From: Xylona heveae TC161
Lineage: Eukaryota; Ascomycota; Xylonomycetes; Xylonales; Xylonaceae
Direction of reading: 5' to 3'
Assembly (NCBI RefSeq): GCF_001619985.1
Contig: NW_017264196.1
Span: forward strand, 434,001-498,000
DNA: 64,000 nt
Both the position numbers and the translations under genes were made by a program. The notes beneath the pieces are model-generated. The model did not search any database and was not told where the DNA came from. It saw only the letters and a program-made list of their open reading frames with translations. The number at the start of each line of letters is the position of its first letter. Positions within the stretch are counted from its first letter, which is position 1. Positions 21,767 through 32,443 of this stretch are shown here, piece by piece.

Positions 21767-24381
21767 GGGGAGCGGTTCCAGTGTGTAGCAAAATTGTTAT
21801 CCACTCCCGGTAAACAGTCTGCAATTACCTTGCAACTTGGACAGGAGAGTGTGACGAAGGTTCCAGGCTTCTTCCGAGAGATTTTCCAATCTGTTAAACC
21901 TTTACCAGTGTATGCAGGAAGTGACGAATCACGATGTACCGGCTTGGATCGAGTACCTTGGTAGAGGCTTTGCAGTTCCAAAAGGCGAGAGTTTTGCTTT
22001 TGTCACGGCCTGCAGTATGCCATTAGATGATGAGATTGGGTAAACAGTGCGTCAGTAGCAGATCGCTCCTTTGTGCACGGAGATGGTTGCGCTCGTGGTT
22101 AGCTCTCCTATGTGGGGAAGAACTGGTGACGCTACGTCAGAGAAATGGCAGTCACGATCTGCTATTGCACGCCACAAGCAGCAGCATCTACTCAAGCTAG
22201 GGATTTCTATTTCTTTCTTTCTTGGTCTTCCAAAAAATGCGCTGTAGAATACTATGTGCTTCTGCAATATTTCCTGCTTTTCCAACTTTTTGCTGGGTAA
22301 ATCCGAAATGCCATTGGGGAAGCGCCAGACCAATCACGCATCCTCGCATGTGAGATGAACCAACAATCACTTGCAATTGGGCGTGTTTTAAACAACCTGC
22401 TGGCACTGCAACTAAACAGGTACCATACAGTGCAATTCCCGTGGTTCAGTACATGACACGTATTGTAGCGTGGGCCTAAAGAGAGAGCTTGGCACAGATA
22501 GTTTGCCCTGCAGAATCAATATAGCTACAAAGGAGAAAAGCATTGAGCTCGAAGATCGGGAACGTGGTAGATGCCAAGGCGGGAAAGCCACTGGGGTAAG
22601 CGTACTATGGAGAAGCCACGCCACGCTTGCTCAGAAACTAGCATGACTAAGTGGACCAAAACAAACCCATGAGTTCTGACCCTTGCGAAAGCCTCATGAC
22701 GTCCGTGTGCGGCCTCTTCGAACGCTGTGGCTTGATCTTCAATCTTCTCAATGTCCTCATCCCTTTTGGCCATGGGGATTTGCATTCCCATTCACTTCTC
22801 TGAGAGCGCGTTGCAAATGCAAAAGCCGCACGCCACGCGGACAAAGGACTAATTTTGGTCTAGAACATCTCGGGGCAGAGGTTAGTCTAGGGAATAACGT
22901 CAAGCTCCAAATACTCGTAGCATTGCGTAAACGATTTACTGAATCCGCAATTCGGTGAATTTCTCGGACATGAAAGACGTCCCCGTTCACTGAGAGCTGA
23001 TATTTTACCATAGCAAAAGCTGATAGCTCTTGTTAGTGTATTGCAGCTCAGGGGATTGGATCTAACATGAAGAGCTTGTACGCCGAGGCGATGTGGAGAT
23101 CTGTAGAGGCTGTTATTCATAATTTTAGGTCACTGCGCGGTGTTGCAAAAAATCAGCTCATGTTCGATAACAAGCAGTCATAGAATCTCATAATGATTGG
23201 CTAAGGCCCAGAGGGTATTGACTGAAGAGTGACGTTTCCCTGTAGCCCGTCACACAATTCAGTCGAATTAAGGGCTTCGCTTGGCCCCGCCGGGATCGCG
23301 TCGAGAACCCCGATCCCTGGACGTCATGGCCAAGCTCACTATCACCCACTAACTGTCGACTTGGGTTCAGATGAGCTTTGCGACTAAAAGTCGACGATCA
23401 CAAACTAACGGGGCCAACGAGCCATGGAAATCGCCAAGTCGAGGAAGGATCGATGCTTGTCTTGTCCAGACCCTTGCCGCTATGGTGCTCTTAGCCTTTT
23501 GGTTTATCCGAGAATGGTCTGAAGAGGTGGAAAGTGGCCACTTTGAGGGGTTCTCGATCACACTGTGGCGCATGGAGTCCAAATAATTTGCCAGCTCCCA
23601 TGGAAAGCTTTGGTACGGCCATTGAAGCATTGTACGAGTAGCAGAAGTGTGACTAGAAGGAGAAGTCACTTCATGCAGCTGACCGGGCCCTTTCCGCGGG
23701 AGGGACGTCGTAGGCGTCACGACTGATTGGCCTTTTGGTTGACCAAACAGGTTGCATTCATTTTTGGGCATAATTGGTAGAACATCTCTTTGGGATTCTG
23801 GCCGGCCGGTCCGAAATCCCATCTTCTGACGTAAAAGCTTCGGTACGGTTGATGGTGCCATTTCGGTGCTTTGGCACCTATCTTACCCATCGATTTGCTG
23901 TTAGCTAACTTAAATGGCAAACAGAGCTTTAGAAAGGGTTAGGGGTATACTTCCCCTCCCAGGGATTTGGCATTTCCTGTCTGTTCAGCTGTGGCTGATA
24001 ACGGTAAGAGCCGATGGTCTGGCCTGTGCAGTTTGCCTAACGATATACGAGTAGTAAAGCCCTTTACTCATTATGTCGTGGGCGGGACGGCTGGTTGCGA
24101 ATATGTATGATGATGATGGTGATGATGAAAGCGAGTGGTGTGTATGATGTTGGGCACCCGGAGGGAAGGTGCACCTCCACCTCTGCACCTACCATATAAG
24201 GCTGCTTAAACCTCCCCTCGCTGATTCAAAATAACCCATCCTCACTAATCTTTTATTGCCTCTTCTACATCTTCTTGTAGGATACTCATCACGACTATCT
24301 ACTGAACCTTTCTGTTCTCAAGACAAACCCCACGCGTACTTACATTATCCGTCTATTTCCACCTCAATACATACTCACAAA
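21767..24381. promoter_or_regulatory. Long divergent intergenic region between the two allergen-like genes
   Basis: About 2.6 kb between opposite-facing starts. It carries several CREB/ATF-like GACGT cores (for example TGGACGTCA at 23319-23327) and STRE-like AGGGG/CCCCT elements near 23940-23960 and 24212-24217. A TATA box lies close to the right-hand gene. A minus-strand 164-codon frame at 23367-23861 has no family features and is not called. The unusual length suggests extensive regulation or a lost gene; both are inference. Confidence 0.5.
24193..24200 (+). promoter_or_regulatory. TATA box of the allergen-like gene at 24382
   Basis: CATATAAG lies about 185 bp before the ATG and is followed by a CT-rich, start-site-like stretch. 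It is the clearest TATA element I noticed in the window and fits an inducible gene. Confidence 0.6.
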
Positions 24382-25542
24382 ATGGAGAAAGCCAAGGCTG
24401 CTGTCAACGATTTCATGTATGTCTCTCCATTATTATCGTCATGGAGTGATAAAGAAGGGGTCTAACGCGTGTGTAGCCACCGTAGTGGTCACCATGATAC
24501 CACTGTCCACGAGCGGGTTGCCCCTGCTGTGACTCAGGAACACATTGCTAAGAAGGAACACGAAGAGGCTACTACAGCCCTCGACCGCGAGGTTCACCAG
24601 GACCACTACCACACCTCGGTCCAGCCTGTACAGGACCGAGAGGTTCTGCCTGAGAAACACCATCACAACATCATCCCAGTCGAGCACCGTTCTCATGAAC
24701 ATGACGATAAGGAGAGGGTTAAGGCTCGCCTCGAGCAGGAGGCTGCTCAATTCAAAGACACCCAGACAACTGGCGAGACGGAGCACACTCATGGTCTTGC
24801 CCCTCAGGTGGCGGGCGAGCATCACCACCACCACGTCCATGAGGTTATTCAACCTGTCGTCCAGAAGGAGACCATCCAACCTTCAGTCGTGCACACTACC
24901 GTGCCAATCCATGAAGTGCACCACAATGCCGCTAAGCACCACTCTGCCTCTACCTTGCCAGCTATGAGCATGGCCGACTTCAAGAAGCATGGCGGTGCCT
25001 TGACTGGCCGCGAAGAGCGCTATGACGCCTTTGAGGGCGAGCCTCGCCCCGTGAGCTCCTCCTTGAACGGCAACAAGACCACAGCCACTGAGGGTATTAC
25101 TGGCACCACTGGAACCAGCAGCACGACTGGTAGCACCGGTACTCACCAAACCGCTGGCCACCACAACCTTGGCTCCTCCACTACCGGTGGCTATACTGGC
25201 AATACCGGTACCACTGGCACTACCGGAACTACTGGTACGATTGGTGAAAATGTGCACCACCACGGCGCCACTGAGGCGACGGGTAACACTGGGCCGACTC
25301 GCACCGGAAATGCTACCACGACCGATAACACCGAACCAGTTGGCACTGGTAGCACCGTCGGCAGCACTCGCACTGGTGTTACGGGACCGCAAGACCCAGT
25401 AGCAAAGGGTGTTTCACAGAGCAGCAGTACTACCTCGCACACTGGCCAATCTGGCGTTGGACCCCACGGCAACAGTCTGCTTAACAAGGTTGACCCTCGC
25501 GTCGACTCCGACCGTGATGGTAAAAAGGGCCTGCTTGATTAA
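24382..25542 (+). CDS. His-rich allergen-like hydrophilic protein with Gly-Thr repeats
   Basis: Exons 24382-24416 and 24477-25542 give 366 aa. The 60-nt intron (GTATGT...GTGTAG) splits an Ile codon. Residues 13-190 carry repeated short charged blocks: 'VHERVAPAVTQEHIAKK', 'REVHQDHYHTSVQPVQ', 'REVLPEKHHHNIIPVEHR', 'VHEVIQPVVQKE' and 'TTVPIHEVHHNAAKHH'. Several end in His-rich stretches that could bind metal; this is inference. Residues 215-312 are a low-complexity Gly/Thr/Ser region of imperfect 'GTTGT' units. The tail ends 'DSDRDGKKGLLD'. The whole protein is hydrophilic with no signal peptide or membrane segment, reminiscent of stress or hydration proteins. Relatives are widespread in filamentous ascomycetes under names such as 'allergen'. 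The block at 13-75 is shared with the gene at 20046-21766. Confidence 0.83.
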
Positions 25543-26530
25543 ATTGGTCTTCAACCACCTTTTCTCTAGCAGTTTGCTCGCAAAATGCATCGTGGAGCAT
25601 TGCAGTGCCAAATCACGCTGTCGTGATGATTGCAGGAGGGTGATTGTTGCAGGTGAAAGCAGATAATTCGATACTAAGTAACGAGTAACGAGACATAGCC
25701 CGTTCTTCCTATTGCATTCTTCTATTGTATTATTAGCTATTATTTTTTTTTGTTTTGCGATTTTGCTAAGGGATGGTCTTATGGATTATGAAGGAATCGT
25801 GAACTTCTCGTCCGAAAAAAGCTAGCAATATCATTAATATCCACAATTATACACATTCCAATAGCTCACAATAATCTCGTCTAATTTTGGTATGCAAGTG
25901 ATATAGCTTGGATCCGTATCGTGAAGACTGAATTTATTAACATTTCAGTATAAAGTCCATTTTGCTCAAGAACTAGGATGCAAATCCAAACTCTAGCTTC
26001 GCTAATGGATGTAAATTGATACATTATATCCAGTGCACAGCTGTGGGGATGTGCCCATATGCAAGCATGCCCGTGACGTAGCGATTCAGCGCCTTTTCTG
26101 CTGCCCCAGCCGCAGCCTCGGTCATAGCAAGCTAGATTTGTTGATCTGCCTCGAAGCAGCGCACCGAATGCATTGTTTCGAAAAAGAGTGCTCCAATCTT
26201 GAAATGAGCTCTCCATAGACTTTAACGCAGCAGAATATATCTGGCAAGACGATGAAGCCAGCTCAGGCCTCTGAGAGCTATATACATAGCTTCGAACGAC
26301 ACGATTGAGAAGAGTCGCGTATTGCCTTGACCAAGTATATGAGAGACGAAGTGGTCAGTTACGTCCAGAATAAAGATTGACATCAGCTGGACGAGCGGCT
26401 CCCTGACCCAATCTCGGCGAGCTCATGGCTCAGACTTAGCATCCGCAGTGAATATCCACAAGGGCGTTTGACGCGTCGCTCGTTGATCTCGAAGAACATG
26501 GTACAAAAGCTTGTCTCGCACATCATCTCA
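25543..26530. other. Convergent intergenic region, allergen-like gene / nbp35
   Basis: 988 bp of 3' flanks, with a T-run at about 25743-25751 and generally AT-rich sequence to about 26000. No gene or repeat is seen. Confidence 0.6.
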
Positions 26531-27658
26531 TCACTCGTCCATAGGTTCTGCCTCTTCGGGCAGAATCTGGTCAGCACCAAGCCCAATTTCCTCGCCAACT
26601 CGGCGAACCACTGACTTCAAGGCAGTGCAAGCTGGGCTATCGGGGAAATTGTCAAAGAAGCTCTCGCCGTAGTCGCAGGCCATGCCTATCCGTGGGTCCA
26701 ACGGTACCGCGCCGAGGTAAGGGATCCCGGTTTCCTTTGCCAACTGGCGGGCGCCACCGGTGGTGGCTTTGAAAATCTGGGATTCGTGCGTGCACTTTGG
26801 GCACACAAACCCAGACATATTTTCTGCAATACCCAGGATCCGGATACCGGCCTTGCGGCAGAAATCGATTTCCTTGCGGACATCTAACAGCGCGACCTCT
26901 TGAGGTGTTGATACCAAGACGGCCCCGTCCACACCAGACTCTTTGAGGAATGAATTAACGGATAAATGCTCGTCACTGGTGCCTGGAGGAGTGTCGACGA
27001 GCAGGAAATCCAAGTCACCCCACTCCACATCTTTGAGGAATTGTTTGATCAGACCGTTCTTCTTAGGGCCTCGCCAGATGACAGCATCGTCTCGGTTCGG
27101 CAGCATGAATTGCACACTCATGACTCCCAGGTTCTCGCTCACCCATACAGGGCTCCATCCCGCAGCGCTCACGTGTATAGTCTCTTGCTCGACGCCCATC
27201 ATCTTGGGAATTGAGGGTCCACAAATATCAGTGTCCATGATGCCAACCTGCGAATCGGGGTTCTGCGCCAGCGCGTGTCCCAGCATCGTCGTAAAGGTAG
27301 ATTTCCCCACGCCACCTTTTCCGGAGAGGATGAGGATCTTATGCTTGATTGAGGCAAGTCGTGCTGTGATGACTGGAATGTCTGGATCTGGTCCTTTGGG
27401 TGCTGATGCGCAAATCTGCTGGTTCGGACATCCGGCACAGGCGTCGCCCTGACCGGCTTTTTCGGATTCGGGGCCAGGACAGTGCTCTGTTAGGAATGAG
27501 TACAATATTTTCGACAAAAGGTCAATGAGAGTGTCATGGGCTCTAGAAATATTTGAGTTTATTCAAGACTCACCTGGCTCCGGGGCAACAAGCTTAGGTG
27601 CTGCCTTAAGAGGCGCATCCATATCTATGGGGGCAGGCTCTTCGAATGAAGGTGCCAT
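26531..27658 (-). CDS. nbp35: Cytosolic Fe-S cluster assembly P-loop ATPase Nbp35
   Basis: Exons (transcript order) 27658-27574 and 27486-26531 give 346 aa. The 87-nt intron (GTGAGT...TAACAG) splits a Glu codon just before the first ligand cysteine. Nbp35 pairs with Cfd1 as the scaffold that builds 4Fe-4S clusters for cytosolic and nuclear proteins. The N-terminal cluster motif is complete (C31-x13-C45-x2-C48-x5-C54), as is the bridging C257-P-K-C260. The deviant Walker A is at 84-91 ('GKGGVGKS'), with 'DTDICGPS' and the switch '[10 protein letters not shown]'. The N-terminal Cys motif separates Nbp35 from Cfd1. It shares a 911-bp promoter region with cho2. Confidence 0.95.
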
Positions 27659-28569
27659 ATCGACAGACTGGTTGACCAAAAGCGAAGAATCTAGGTGAAG
27701 GGGTAAATTTTTCACAAATTTCGAACCTCTCTCTTCTTCCTCTTTCCCAAAAGATTTATTATTTTGTGTTTCTCTCTGAAATTATTGTCTCGAAGGTTTA
27801 GTTATACAGGAAACCCCGTTATAACTAAGCCCACCATAGAGAGGCAAAATGTCAGGGCGATATCGGGCGGAGAAATGATTGGTAAGAAGGGCATCTAATC
27901 AACCTCACAGGCCAATCAGCATGTGATGATTGCTTTCCTGCGCCGGGTAACGTCACGCAAAGCACGTCATTGGTTGAATGACAGAAAATGCAGGGTACAA
28001 GGTACTTCAAGCAAAATCAAGGAAAAGGTTTCTTGTGTTTCCTTCTGTTTCCGTGGTTTGAGCTCGTGCCGGTCGTTGCTCCCTCGTTCCTTCCACATCC
28101 AATCCTGCTGTTCCTTCCTTTTCTAGCTCCTTGGGGACAGGAACCACCGAGGCACCTGCAGGTCCCGTCGATCCCTCACGCACACAGACTCAACCAACAA
28201 AGTCAGTTATACACCACACACAGGATCAACCCCTCCCCCTGCACTTTTCCTGTCTTTTTTTCTTCTTCGCAGTCAAGGTGTTTCAATCTTCACGACACTC
28301 ATTCCAACTTGTGTCGTCCATTAGCATTCTTGACTGGGCGTTGTTTTCTTTTTGACTGATTTCATGGATCAAGTCAAAATACACGCCATTGAGCTACTGC
28401 AATTTATCCGGGTCACTCCACTCACCGCCTTGTCCAATTTCTTTTTCATCGAGTCATTATAGATACTCTCAAAGATAGCAATTCAACATTTGCTCCAATA
28501 TTCGATTTGGGTTTCCAAACGTCAAACGGATTAAGCTCAATTGATTGAAAATCGTGTTTCCACTAGAAG
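27659..28569. promoter_or_regulatory. Divergent promoter, nbp35 / cho2
   Basis: 911 bp between opposite-facing starts. It includes a near-perfect 11-bp inverted repeat at 27796-27830 and a T/C-rich leader before cho2 (about 28245-28270). Individual promoter elements are not resolvable by eye. Confidence 0.55.
27796..27830. repeat. Inverted repeat / hairpin in nbp35 leader region
   Basis: GTTTAGTTATA (27796-27806) and TATAACTAAGC (27820-27830) pair at 10 of 11 positions around a 13-nt spacer. It lies about 140 bp upstream of the nbp35 ATG. It may be a transcribed hairpin or a remnant of a transposon end. Confidence 0.6.
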
Positions 28570-31500
28570 ATGAGTGCCGCACCATCCCCGGTGGACCTCA
28601 ATGATGAAGGCCTTCGCGAGAGATCGTCAAAACAAGTTGGATCTACTGAGAAGGCCAAGGAAACTGTGCAACAGTTGAATGCACTCGAAGAGGATGATGC
28701 CAAAGATGAGAAGGAAAAGCGCACTTTTGGAAGAACCCCTGATGGCACCAGTAAGTAGCTATGACATGACGTTCCCATGTATATTTTCCTACGATTGACA
28801 TTTCTTGTGTAGTTTTTACGGTTCCTCAAACCCATGACATGGTCTCACAGTTGCTGTCCCCTACGCAACCCAAGAATCTTTCCGATGTCATCGTCTTGGC
28901 CGTGCTCGCCGTGCACATTCTTGCTCTTTGGGCTCTGCCAGCTTGTGCCCGAACTCCCGTCTTCGCCGTAGTTTTTCTGCTCTGGCGAGCGGGATACAAT
29001 GCCGGAATTGGCTATTTGCTCCAAATCCAGTCAAATCACAACCGCCTGGTGAACTGGGCTAAGCGGTTCAAGATCTTCGTCAACCCCTCCACTGGCGACA
29101 ACCCTCACCCGCAGTTGTATAAACTGCTAAAGCGGGAAATGGAGACAAAAATTCCCAAGGATTATAAGTTTGAGGAAGCTCCGATTGAGTATAACACTTG
29201 GCTTGTCTTCCGGCGAGTCGTAGACCTGATCCTGATGTGTGATTTTGTCTCTTACTGCCTGTTCGCCATTGCCTGCGGGAGTCGTCCCGCGGATGAGAGC
29301 TTCGCTATGACCCTTACCCGCTGGATTGTCGGTGTAGGCCTTGTAGGCTTCAATCTCTGGGTCAAACTTGACGCTCACAGAGTGGTCAAGGATTACGCAT
29401 GGTACTGGGGAGATTTCTTCTACCTTATCGACCAGGAGCTTACATTTGATGGCGTATTCGAAATGGCCCCGCATCCCATGTACTCGGTCGGCTATGCAGG
29501 ATACTATGGTATCTCACTCATGGCGGCAAGCTACAAGGTGCTCTTTATTTCCATTATCGCACACGCCGCTCAATTTGCCTTTTTGGTGCTCGTTGAGAAC
29601 CCGCACATTGACAAGACTTACAACCCGCCGCCGCCCCGGAAGCGGGCTTCCGAACACCAATTGGATGATGCACACTTTGACGGCGAGAGCGTTCGAAGCT
29701 ATGACGATTCCGCGGTCGCAGGCCAGCCCTCCGACTACCACAACGTCGTTGGATTGAAGAACACCGACTTTTTCCGCGTTACCGACACGGCAGTCTACCT
29801 CTTGCACGCATACTTCGTCGCCCTTGTTTTGTTGACACCTTCGACGCCACTTTACCAGACACTGTTTGTGGCAAATGCTGTCGCGTGGCGCCTGTGGTAT
29901 AGCATTGGCCTGGGCTTCGTATTGGACCGCCAGTCGAACAAAAAGCTCTGGACACGGCACTATGTCAAGTACGGCCAAACCACTGGCGAAGCGTGGAGGC
30001 AATGGAAGGGCATCTACCACATTGCCATGACCATGTGCTGGACCAGCTTTATTGGCGCGGCTTGGAAGATGTACGCTTTGCCTCCTGCCTGGGACTACGG
30101 CTTGGCCTTGTTCAAACACGTCCTCGGCGCGTCTCTGATCGCCCTCCAGATTTGGACGGCTATCAGCATTTACGATTCTCTTGGCGAATTCGGCTGGTTC
30201 TTTGGCGACTTCTTCTTCGAACAGGCTCCTCGACTTAACTACAGCGGCATCTATCGGTTCCTCAATAATCCGGAACGCGTGTTGGGTCTTGCCGGGGTTT
30301 GGGGTGCCGTCTTGATCACGGGCAGCAAAACAATCTTCTTCCTTGCTCTCCTCAGCCATGTCCTTACGCTCCTTTTCCTTCAATTTGTGGAGAGACCCCA
30401 CATGCAGAAGTTGTACGGAAGGACTTTGCGTCAGCAATCCGGCTTGGTCAAGAGTCTCCGACGCTCTCTCCCCCCACCTCTCATGCAATGGCAAGGTAAC
30501 GTTGAGAAGATTCTAGGTGAGACTGCAGAATTCCTTGAGGAATTCATTGAAGCTGCCCGGCCAAGACTTGCCGCCGGCGTCGGTACTTTTGTCAAGGACT
30601 CTTCTGCTCTGCTCACTCACCCCGCGCGCATCACCATCTCCCGTGTTGCACCGGATCTTGCCGAACACAATCCCAAGGACTACTCCCTTGAAGTTGAAGG
30701 TACTCCCTCATCGGCTCTCGCCATCTCTGACCGCATGAATGAGAAGCAAGGTACCACGGCTCGACTTCCTAGCCAGGGCAGAAGCAACTTTAAGACCCTC
30801 ATGTTTGAATATGGTGCTCCGATCAAGGTCAAGTGGACCGCCCCTCTGAATCACGGCAAGAAAGACTGGATTGGATTGTATATGGTCGCCGACAATGCTT
30901 CTCGTGAAGTCACGCGCATTGCTTCTGCCGGTCGCTGGATCGCAACCAACAAAGGCGAATACGATTCGACTAGTGTTGACAAGAGTATTCTGGCCAGCGA
31001 TGTCCTGGTCTCTGGATCGACTCAGCAGGACGGCGAGAACAAAGATTCTTACTCTGGCGAGGTAGTCTTTGAAGGTGACAAGCTGTGGTGGACTCAAGGA
31101 GTCTTCGAGTTCCGATACCATCATAATGGCAAGCACAATGTCATGGCAATCTCGCAGCCATTCGAGATCAGAATTGGGCGCTTTGATGAAGACGACGTCG
31201 AGCTCGATGCGAGCGGCCAGATCCGTGGCGCGGTTGAAGCTGCTTTGCTTCCTCTAGTGAGAAACTGCTTTGATCGCGACCCGGAAATCGCTCCGGACAC
31301 AGTGGATGAAGCGTTTGGCGGTCAAGTCGAACGCGAGGAGAAGTATGCGAAGCGCGTTGTTTTTGCAGTGCATCAAATGTAAGCAGAACCAGGTGTCATC
31401 CTCGGCTTGATTGATTTGAATAATTATTGACGTCTCAAATAGGTTCGGCATCGAGTTTGCTCCAGAAGTTGTCAAAGCAGACGGCAATGTCCGGAATCTT

Positions 31501-31674
31501 GCCTGGAGAATATGCAATGCCAAGAAGGTTTTGGTACGTCACCCTTCCACTAAACTTGCTTTAAAGCACAAATTTCCTCGTGGTCCCCTGACGCTGACTA
31601 TTTTCTTTCTGAAGGCTCCATATAGTATGTCGCCGTCCGTCGGCTCGAGCACGCCCGTTGAGCGAGTTTTCTAA
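28570..31674 (+). CDS. cho2: Phosphatidylethanolamine N-methyltransferase Cho2
   Basis: Exons 28570-28750, 28813-31378, 31443-31533 and 31615-31674 give 965 aa. All junctions keep frame; the last exon ends '[12 protein letters not shown]'. Cho2 performs the first methylation of phosphatidylethanolamine on the way to phosphatidylcholine, in the endoplasmic reticulum. A soluble acidic N-terminus (about 1-85) is followed by two tandem methyltransferase-type membrane modules. Each has several hydrophobic helices and a 'W.GDFF' block ('[13 protein letters not shown]', '[12 protein letters not shown]') followed by conserved His- or Asn-Pro blocks ('[15 protein letters not shown]', '[11 protein letters not shown]'). 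A soluble C-terminal domain (about 680-900) contains 'DWIGLYMV'. Length and duplicated architecture match filamentous-fungal Cho2. It converges on the GCP4 gene. Confidence 0.95.
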
Positions 31675-32443
31675 ACTGGCTCCTTCATTTTTTTTAACCC
31701 ATTAGCAACCTCATTCTCATTCACAAAACCGGCAAACCAATAAATCCCTCCAACATCAGGCATGTTGATTGTTGTCTTTTGGTCGTTTGTTAACAAGCCG
31801 GCCTTGAAATGCGCAGGAAGAAAAGCTTCCAGAAGAGCAAGATGAGCAAGATGAGCTACACCAAAAGTGATTTTGTGCAATCTATGCTGTGCTATGCGTA
31901 TATACGATGTGATGAAGAAGATATACTTTTTCTCTAAACATATATTTTTGTAAGAATTTGGAGCAGAGAGATGATGATGACGAAGACGACGAAGATATCC
32001 GGAGTTTAAAAGCACCATGAAGTGTCTTAGAATGGCTTATTCGCTGTTGAAGAAGCTAAGAAGCAGAGGAGAAATGTACATAAACATATCATTGATTGAA
32101 ACTTGATTTTCTAAGTGAAGCAAAAGATAAAGTTATACCAGCTCTTGTGAACTTTGTAGCCATCTTTCGAATCGCGGTATTCTTTCTAGCTCGACAGAGG
32201 GAGAGTAAGCGCAGGTATATAAAAGCAATGCTAGAAACAACGAATGTGTGAGTAGAAGAGTACAATATATGTAGAAGCCATAATGCCATGCATAGCGCAC
32301 TGTAAATCTGCCCTGTTAACGCCAGCCACGCTGTTCCTTATCTCGCCGAAATTTTCATCCTAGTTTTAATAAAAAGTAAATATGGTCGCCAGAGCCCGGT
32401 AATTGACATGATTTTAACAGATGAAGCGAGGGCCGCAGCAGGA
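31675..32443. other. Convergent intergenic region, cho2 / gamma-tubulin complex gene
   Basis: 769 bp of 3' flanks, AT-rich around 31900-31960 and with GAC/GAT trinucleotide runs near 31970-31995. No gene is seen. Confidence 0.6.

Noticed and set aside
23367-23861. 164-codon minus-strand frame in the allergen-like gene promoter
   Set aside because: Starts with ATG but shows no domain, repeat or compositional sign of coding, and has no neighbouring exon that extends it.
29514-30494. 326-codon minus-strand frame inside cho2
   Set aside because: Antisense shadow of a strongly coding region, with no family features.
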